Of a stretch of DNA of 54,857 bases, positions 50,663 through 54,857 are shown in pieces. Location of the stretch: positions 1-54,857 of IMG/VR virus record IMGVR_UViG_3300048686_000254. One strand, given 5' to 3'. The notes under the pieces were generated by a model. The model made no database searches and was not told the origin of the DNA. It saw nothing but the letters and a program-made list of their open reading frames with translations. How positions within the stretch are numbered: the stretch's first letter is position 1; each line of letters starts with the position of its first letter. The DNA comes from a virus. The translations under genes and the position numbers were made by a program.

Positions 50663-52270
50663 TTAACCTGTTACTTTCATTAAACGAGCGAATGCACCCC
50701 AACGTATTGTTTTACCAGCTTCGCCCGTTACCAATATTGCAAGTGTGTCAGCAGTATTATCAGCGTTGACGGCTACTGCCCATACACCAGGATTATCGTT
50801 TCCTAAAGTACCAACGACAGGGGTTCCTACAAATGCAGTAACACCAGCATTGTTATCAATACAACCTGTAATTCTCCAAGCTGCTGATTCATTATCTGCA
50901 TCTGTTCGACGAGCAGTGACAAGTATTTCAAAACCGTATGTTGAATCAGTGCTTATTCGCATTGATGCTGCTGGTACAGTGCCTGCAGGATTAGCGTCTT
51001 GCGTCAATTCTTTTTGCGCGCCATCTACTGTTGTTATACGTTGTACATATTGCTCAATTTGGCATTGGCCTCGCGCACCAAAACCTCCACTGCTGTGTAC
51101 AAATGCTCCATAATTATTAGCTGAACCTGCAAGACCAGATACCGTGCAATAATCTGCTGTAATTGCATTGTCATAACCACCTATAACAGCGCTATACCAA
51201 CCAGTCACACTATGAGCATTCCCACCACTAATAGTTGATGCAGCGCCAGAACAAGTATTATTAGCCCCACCAACTATACTAGAGCGTTCACCACTAGCGT
51301 TGTTAGTAGAACCTCCGCATACAATAGCCCATTGCCCTTGTGCTATATTATCACTACCGCCAATAATAGCTGCACGAGCGGATGTTGCACGATTATTAAA
51401 GCCACCACCAACTACTGTGTATAAATTTGTTGCTTGACAAGTATCGCCACCTGCTATTACACTATAATTGCCCGACGCATTATTAGTATAACCACCTGCT
51501 ACTGTTGAGCGTAGACCGCTTGCGGTATTGAAATATCCTCCACCAACGGTGCTGTAGACATTACTTGCAGTGTTTTGGAGTCCCCCTCCTATTGTACTCA
51601 TGTCAAGCGACGCACTATTTTGTTGGCCTCCACCAATAGTTACTCTAATACCATTCGTTGTATTTTGTTGGCCTCCACCAATATAAGAGCCAACACCAGT
51701 CGCACTATTTGAAAGACCGCCAGCGACAGTCGCATAATCTGATGATACCGTGTTGCCAAATCCTCCAAGTATAGAGCTATTTGAACCAGATGCAACTTGT
51801 GTTGCGGCTGTACGCGACGTTTGTAAATCAACAGCATTTGTTCCACGTTTGTTGCCACCAGCAGTTGTACCGTCTGGTAACTGTGCAAGGAATGCGCCTG
51901 TTCCTTTAGGCTGGAGCACTGCATCGCCGCTCGATGTTGCTACATCTACAAGCAAGCGTGAGGCATTGATGGTTGCATTAGGCGCAGCCACATTCTGCGT
52001 TGGCGTGAACCCCGTAGTTCCACCACCACCACCAGCTGCGCTGATTGTCAGTGTCTCATTACCACCGTCATTATTCTCGGTCAAAGTAATGTTCGTACCT
52101 GCTACCAGCTTGCCGTTGAGATAGCCAGCGGTCGTATCATTAGATGACACCTTGGACTTCTCATCGGTAGCTGCGCTTGGAACAAAAGCTGTTCCTTGAT
52201 AAGTAAGGCTCTCCGTAACATCTAGGTTTCGGACCTTACCTGATTGTATGACTTCGGTTCTTGGGTGCAT
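50663..52270 (-). CDS. Tail fibre/adhesin with YadA-like head repeats
   Basis: A 535-residue protein. The N-terminal 90 residues are beta-rich with a flexible Gly-rich stretch (ISAAGGGGGTTGF), followed by a segment with LQPKGTGAFLAQLPDG typical of phage fibres, then fifteen tandem repeats of 15 residues (165-389), then a C-terminal beta domain (about 390-535) suited to receptor binding or trimerisation. Repeats read like STIGGGLQNTASNVY and STVGGGYFNTASGLR, the pattern of the left-handed beta-roll of trimeric autotransporter heads. An AAAGGA site precedes the ATG. The unit is far from the other fibre genes and on the other strand. Confidence 0.8.
   Translation of the reverse strand: MHPRTEVIQSGKVRNLDVTESLTYQGTAFVPSAATDEKSKVSSNDTTAGYLNGKLVAGTNITLTENNDGGNETLTISAAGGGGGTTGFTPTQNVAAPNATINASRLLVDVATSSGDAVLQPKGTGAFLAQLPDGTTAGGNKRGTNAVDLQTSRTAATQVASGSNSSILGGFGNTVSSDYATVAGGLSNSATGVGSYIGGGQQNTTNGIRVTIGGGQQNSASLDMSTIGGGLQNTASNVYSTVGGGYFNTASGLRSTVAGGYTNNASGNYSVIAGGDTCQATNLYTVVGGGFNNRATSARAAIIGGSDNIAQGQWAIVCGGSTNNASGERSSIVGGANNTCSGAASTISGGNAHSVTGWYSAVIGGYDNAITADYCTVSGLAGSANNYGAFVHSSGGFGARGQCQIEQYVQRITTVDGAQKELTQDANPAGTVPAASMRISTDSTYGFEILVTARRTDADNESAAWRITGCIDNNAGVTAFVGTPVVGTLGNDNPGVWAVAVNADNTADTLAILVTGEAGKTIRWGAFARLMKVTG
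51104..51778 (-). repeat. Fifteen 45-bp tandem repeats in the fibre gene
   Basis: The minus-strand reading of this stretch gives fifteen successive 15-residue units, each of the form [ST]-x-[IV]-x-G-G-x-x-N-x-A-[ST]-x-x-x; the last is degenerate. The DNA repeats are diverged, so an old protein-level repeat rather than a recent satellite. Confidence 0.8.
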
Positions 52271-52280
52271 GGGTTATCCT

Positions 52281-52538
52281 TTAGAAGCGTACCTGTACGT
52301 GTTCATTATTGACTCGGCAATTTAAAATTCCCCAGTACGAACCAGAGTCTTCGCTTACATCCATAGAGATATACTCATACCGATCATCTTCTTGCAGTGC
52401 AGGCTTATTAGCATCGTATAGTTGGTTTAATGCAACCGAGGCGGATTCTTCAGCTGAGATATACTTCGGCTCATCTGCTCCAGTATTGGGGTTGGGTGTT
52501 AGCCAAACACCTTCTTGATTAGAATGATAGATGTTCAT
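52281..52538 (-). CDS. Hypothetical small acidic protein
   Basis: Eighty-five residues, acidic, with GVWLTPNPNTGADEPKYIS in the first third and a beta-rich end (GSYWGILNCRVNNEHVQV). It lies ten bases upstream of the fibre ATG on the same strand. Probably a small virion or fibre-associated protein. No family recognised. Confidence 0.65.
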   Translation of the reverse strand: MNIYHSNQEGVWLTPNPNTGADEPKYISAEESASVALNQLYDANKPALQEDDRYEYISMDVSEDSGSYWGILNCRVNNEHVQVRF

Positions 52539-52549
52539 ATTGTTTTACC

Positions 52550-52752
52550 TTATTGATTGTTTACATTTCCATTGCCGTCTACTGAATAGTAAACGCGACC
52601 ACCAACTGCAACCGTAGCAAATGCGCCAACCAGTTTTTTGCAGTAATACAATTTGCCTGTAAAGTTAGATGGCATATCGGGATTCCAAGAACCTTCGTCT
52701 CCTGAATATCTAGTCGGTCTACCTTTAGGTAGTCTATTCGTTGTTTAGCCAT
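52550..52752 (-). CDS. Small gene interrupted by a one-base frameshift
   Basis: ATG at 52752 has a good GGAGA site, but the frame it opens (MAKQRIDYLK) soon becomes unlike a protein. In the next frame the DNA encodes a convincing beta-rich sequence ending before the stop at 52550, with parts such as TNRLPKGRPTRYSGDEG, NFTGKLYYCKKLVG and GGRVYYSVDGNGNVNNQ. One extra A in the run AAA just after the third codon would join both into a 67-residue protein beginning MAKTTNRLPKG. Either a sequencing error at the homopolymer, a real single-base deletion, or a programmed -1 shift. The encoded protein may be a small fibre accessory. Confidence 0.6.
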
Positions 52753-52762
52753 TGTATTCTCC

Positions 52763-52801
52763 GAAATAAATAAGGGGCGACCGCGATATGCAGTCACCCC
52801 T
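52763..52801 (-). terminator. Minus-strand intrinsic terminator
   Basis: Minus-strand AGGGGTGACTGC, loop ATATC, GCGGTCGCCCCT (52801-52773; two G-T wobbles), then TATTTATTT. It ends the small-gene unit 54140-52829 and precedes the frameshifted gene. Confidence 0.8.
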
Positions 52802-52828
52802 AAATTACTGGAAAGACTATGGCAAACT

Positions 52829-53317
52829 CTAATCTTTGACAGCCTGCTCGACAGCATTTCTATTGACGACCATAAGCATGCCAGAATCCTTAGAGTTCTT
52901 AGCGTTTATTTCGTATAGCGTCCCTTCAATAGTTACCTTAAACTTGTGTATTTCCGGTGATGGCTCGCCCATAAGCATGCAGTATTCCTGATGCTTGGCG
53001 ATAATTTTATGGCGAATAGCTAGGTCAGATATAATAACCCACGTATGACCTACATACTGCCCGCTGAAGAACGTGAACATCCGTTGGATATGTACGCCTT
53101 TAACATTGTTATCGTCGTACGTTATGTGCAATATGCCATTGGATTCTATGTTGTTTATCTCATTAAACGTGAGTCCTGCATGCTTTGCCATAGCCATCAC
53201 CACGCTTTTGCTTGAACCCCAGGGAGCTACAATATCCCTGCCGAACGTAAAGTACAGTGAATCCTGTGCTGATGCTGTGCCTGCCAGTACCAGCAAACCT
53301 ACAATAAACCCTCTCAT
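52829..53317 (-). CDS. Secreted or periplasmic protein with signal peptide
   Basis: A 162-residue protein with a clear signal peptide: MRGFIVGLLVLAGTASA, cut after the A-S-A motif before QDSLYFTF. The mature part is mixed alpha/beta without a recognised family, with one region SSKSVVMAMAKHAGLTFNEI and a closing helix. Secretion of a phage protein suggests a role at the envelope, such as superinfection exclusion or alteration of the host surface; inferred only. An AGGGAGA site precedes this ATG, which overlaps the upstream stop (ATGA). An earlier GTG (53380) is rejected because it would bury the signal. Confidence 0.75.
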   Translation of the reverse strand: MRGFIVGLLVLAGTASAQDSLYFTFGRDIVAPWGSSKSVVMAMAKHAGLTFNEINNIESNGILHITYDDNNVKGVHIQRMFTFFSGQYVGHTWVIISDLAIRHKIIAKHQEYCMLMGEPSPEIHKFKVTIEGTLYEINAKNSKDSGMLMVVNRNAVEQAVKD

Positions 53318-53496
53318 TGCTTCTCTCCCTGTGAATATAATGGAATGTAATGCTCGCACTTCTTCTTCTTGGAATCCCACGGTGGTGTGATGAACCGTGA
53401 GATATATTTGTCACCGATAGGTTGATCCATGTACCTCCGGCACTCTGCCTTCTTCGGGCAGTTCTTGCCAGCGCAGTATGCTATGTCCCTGTTCAT
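53314..53496 (-). CDS. Small Cys-rich protein
   Basis: Sixty residues with four cysteines, CAGKNC, then C near 18, and one C near 47, interspersed with Lys and Arg, a likely zinc-binding or disulphide-stabilised mini-protein. The end is basic and polar. It overlaps both neighbours by four bases, so belongs to a chain of coupled small genes. Function unknown. Confidence 0.65.
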   Translation of the reverse strand: MNRDIAYCAGKNCPKKAECRRYMDQPIGDKYISRFITPPWDSKKKKCEHYIPLYSQGEKQ

Positions 53497-53705
53497 GGCA
53501 TCCTATCCTTGTGGCTCTGAATCAATCGGATTGAGTTAGCATCCCAGCTCTCTGACTGCTCTGCTAAATCCAGCAAGGTGGAAGCTACATGATGCCACGT
53601 TGCCACTGCGTACTTGTTCTGTTCCATCGTTGCAATGTCCGCCCTATCCATAGCGTAGTGTGCTACGGCTTTGATAGTCTTCAGTAGTTCTTCGTTGTCG
53701 TTCAC
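53493..53705 (-). CDS. Small helical hypothetical protein
   Basis: Seventy residues, mostly helical and acidic at the N-terminus, with MNDNEELLKTIKAVAHYAMD and a middle with His-Trp-His residues (TWHHVAST). Start overlaps the preceding stop by four bases and its end overlaps the next gene in the chain. No family recognised. Confidence 0.62.
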   Translation of the reverse strand: MNDNEELLKTIKAVAHYAMDRADIATMEQNKYAVATWHHVASTLLDLAEQSESWDANSIRLIQSHKDRMP

Positions 53706-53911
53706 GCATGCCCCAGTTGATTGTCTTCTTGTTCGTTCTCCACTCTATGAACCAATGTTAAACACTTGTCAATACAGGTGTTTAGCTCTGCCAGCTCCTG
53801 CTTATGGCGTGGGCTTGCGTCTTCCTTCCACTCCCAGTTATTGCGTAGCGTCTTCATGTAAACGATTGCAAGGCGTACGTCCTTCGTCCACCCTGCATCT
53901 GACTCACTCAT
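53702..53911 (-). CDS. Small helical hypothetical protein
   Basis: Sixty-nine residues, charged and probably helical (DVRLAIVYMKTLRNNWEWKE, then QELAELNTCIDKCL). Its ATG overlaps the preceding gene by eight bases and its stop overlaps the next by four. No family recognised; a toxin or antitoxin role cannot be excluded or supported. Confidence 0.62.
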   Translation of the reverse strand: MSESDAGWTKDVRLAIVYMKTLRNNWEWKEDASPRHKQELAELNTCIDKCLTLVHRVENEQEDNQLGHA

Positions 53912-54140
53912 CTTGGTCGTCCTCCAGTAAATCTCTAATGATTGATTCGTAGTGACGCTGACAGACCTGCATAGCCTGCCGCCTGCCTTTTACCATTGTA
54001 TCGGGATACCACCTGAACGTATGGCTTCCGCATCCATACATATCTTCATCCCTGTACTCAACATAGTAGGTGCACACCTGATTGCTTGCCATGTTACCAC
54101 CCCACTTCAGCTTTTTAATTCTCACGTTCTTTTTTCCCAT
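53904..54140 (-). CDS. Small hypothetical protein after the 54144 promoter
   Basis: Seventy-eight residues: a Lys-rich beginning (GKKNVRIKKLKWGG) then a Tyr/Cys-containing part (CTYYVEYRDEDMYGCGSH) and an acidic end. ATG 54140 is only three bases from the -7 box, so this start would be leaderless; the second ATG at 54092 would give 62 residues and a 45-base leader. I retain the longer form with doubt. No family recognised. Confidence 0.6.
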   Translation of the reverse strand: MGKKNVRIKKLKWGGNMASNQVCTYYVEYRDEDMYGCGSHTFRWYPDTMVKGRRQAMQVCQRHYESIIRDLLEDDQDE

Positions 54141-54143
54141 TAT

Positions 54144-54151
54144 GCAAGATA
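54144..54151 (-). promoter_or_regulatory. Minus-strand promoter, -7 box TATCTTGC
   Basis: TATCTTGC (minus strand) is identical to the integrase promoter box and lies in the same ATGTATCTTGCAT context. A TTTA stands 19 bases upstream as -33. It follows the terminator at 54174-54198 and would drive the 54140-52829 unit. Confidence 0.6.
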
Positions 54152-54173
54152 CATATTTTCCTACAAAAAGTAA

Positions 54174-54198
54174 AGGCTGACCCAGTAAGAGCCAGCCT
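54174..54198 (-). terminator. Minus-strand intrinsic terminator
   Basis: Minus-strand AGGCTGGC, nine-base loop, GTCAGCCT (one G-T wobble), followed by TTACTTTTT. It lies six bases beyond the stop at 54204 and closes the unit that enters from the right end. Confidence 0.75.
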
Positions 54199-54203
54199 GC
54201 CAG

Positions 54204-54524
54204 CTACAACCCTTCTGCTATACGTGATGCGTACTCAATCGCCTTCTCTAGACGTGTCGTATCGTATGCTTCCTGCCAGTCATAGGCAATCTCTATCTCG
54301 TCTTCCTCGCTGAGATACCAGCGTTTGTATTCCTGCACCAGAGCCAGCGCATCCTCCTCGGTGAGAACCTCGGCGATGTTCCTGATGCCCGGAGTACAAG
54401 CCCCGTGTCCTGAATCCTTATCCCAACATCCGCACTCCTGACCTGTGATAGTCCACGGCTGTTCGGGAAACACCAGCGTCTTCACGCCCAAGAAGTCACA
54501 TGGATAGACTATAATCTTACTCAC
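54204..54524 (-). CDS. Hypothetical protein, GTG start
   Basis: A 106-residue protein. GTG at 54524 overlaps the preceding stop (GTGA) and has the site GGAGG, so it is preferred over an upstream start that would run inside the preceding gene. A Cys/Gly-rich loop (ITGQECGCWDKDSGHGACTP) is followed by a helical, Glu-rich region (LTEEDALALVQEYKRWYLSE) resembling other small proteins in this unit. No family recognised. Confidence 0.62.
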   Translation of the reverse strand: MSKIIVYPCDFLGVKTLVFPEQPWTITGQECGCWDKDSGHGACTPGIRNIAEVLTEEDALALVQEYKRWYLSEEDEIEIAYDWQEAYDTTRLEKAIEYASRIAEGL

Positions 54525-54709
54525 TGCCCTCCTCCAGACAGAGTACCTATGAGTACCACGCCTGCCATGCACAGGACGGCAAAGATAACCGCAACAAACC
54601 GCTCGTGGTCTACGCCCCTACAATATGGTGCGACGCGCCAGTACCAGTAACTGCGATTCTCTTCTATATCGTAGACCTTCTTACGCTTAAACTCGATGCC
54701 TATTAGCAT
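54521..54709 (-). CDS. Small membrane protein
   Basis: Sixty-two residues with a hydrophilic basic N-terminal half (IEFKRKKVYDIEENR) and one C-terminal membrane span (about residues 40-56, FVAVIFAVLCMAGVVLIG). ATG 54709 follows the site GAAGGGG; an upstream start is rejected because it would lie in the preceding gene. Overlaps both neighbours. Function unknown. Confidence 0.6.
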   Translation of the reverse strand: MLIGIEFKRKKVYDIEENRSYWYWRVAPYCRGVDHERFVAVIFAVLCMAGVVLIGTLSGGGQ

Positions 54710-54857
54710 GACTGTGCCCCTTCTGTGTTGATTGTTAGTGCTTCGTCGCCCCATCTGTTTACATAATCGAAGAACACCTCGCCCCATTGCCCGTGCAAAT
54801 CATCCTCTGCATCCTCAAGCCAAGCCAAAGCCTGCTCTTCTGTAATACCTTCGACTA
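54703..54857 (-). CDS. 5'-truncated small acidic protein
   Basis: The frame is open at the right end of the window and about 51 residues are visible, ending at a stop overlapping the next ATG (ATGCTAA). It contains an acidic helix EEQALAWLEDAEDDLHGQWG and an aromatic FFDYVNRWGDEAL. The start is outside the window. The tight overlap and the acidic helical style place it in the same small-gene chain. No family recognised. Confidence 0.55.
   Translation of the reverse strand, partial: VEGITEEQALAWLEDAEDDLHGQWGEVFFDYVNRWGDEALTINTEGAQSC

Noticed and set aside
51104-51778. CRISPR array
   Set aside because: The repeats are 45 bases long, diverged and without spacers; they encode a 15-residue protein repeat in frame.
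53318-53380. Upstream extension of the secreted protein to GTG 53380
   Set aside because: It would put 21 charged residues before the signal peptide and run inside the preceding gene.
1-54857. Circular genome with matching ends
   Set aside because: The first and last bases share no visible repeat, and joining them gives no start codon for either truncated gene.
1-54857. tRNA genes
   Set aside because: The short non-coding gaps were read on both strands; none has room for or shows a cloverleaf with a TTCRA arm.

Overview
The window is most of the genome of a tailed double-stranded DNA phage, probably with a short (podovirus-type) tail, infecting a member of the Bacteroidota. The phage assignment rests on a readable morphogenesis block: small terminase candidate, large terminase, P22-type portal, scaffold, major capsid protein, a series of head-tail adaptor-like proteins, a propeller-type tail protein and giant internal virion proteins. 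The host is inferred from several promoter-like boxes matching the Bacteroidota -7 consensus TAnnTTTG, from weak dependence on Shine-Dalgarno sites at several starts, and from a primase zinc finger and a DUF3127-like SSB of types I associate with Bacteroidota. No tail sheath or tape-measure gene of a long-tailed phage was seen. The first gene (plus strand) and the last gene (minus strand) both run off the window, so the sequence is incomplete at both ends.

Layout. (1) 1-2496: end of a possible replication-initiation gene, then a primase-helicase. (2) 2514-4016: lysis cassette with two small membrane proteins, a CHAP-like endolysin and a spanin-like envelope protein; the frames overlap heavily. 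(3) 4021-9884: early operon with Bet annealing protein, YqaJ/lambda-type exonuclease, VRR-NUC nuclease, several small unknowns, an HTH/zinc-ribbon protein and an SSB. Exonuclease, annealing protein, SSB and primase-helicase suggest recombination-assisted replication. No DNA or RNA polymerase gene was recognised, so host enzymes are probably used unless those genes lie outside the window. (4) 9911-16771: a palindrome and promoter-like box, then two large fibre-like genes, two paralogous 118-residue proteins and a metallophosphoesterase; an HExxH protein follows. (5) 17066-18620: a minus-strand island of three virion-like genes, one only 50 residues long. (6) 18655-48413: packaging, head and tail genes, ending in a 1,852-residue tail protein and internal proteins of 1,056 and 2,924 residues.

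(7) 48405-54857: all on the minus strand. It holds a tyrosine integrase coupled to an unknown gene, a fibre with fifteen 15-residue YadA-like repeats, one small gene broken by a single-base frameshift, and a chain of small genes with 4-8 base overlaps. Two minus-strand junctions, and one on the plus strand, have the form terminator followed at once by promoter, dividing the genome into discrete transcription units. The integrase suggests a temperate phage, but no repressor was recognised.
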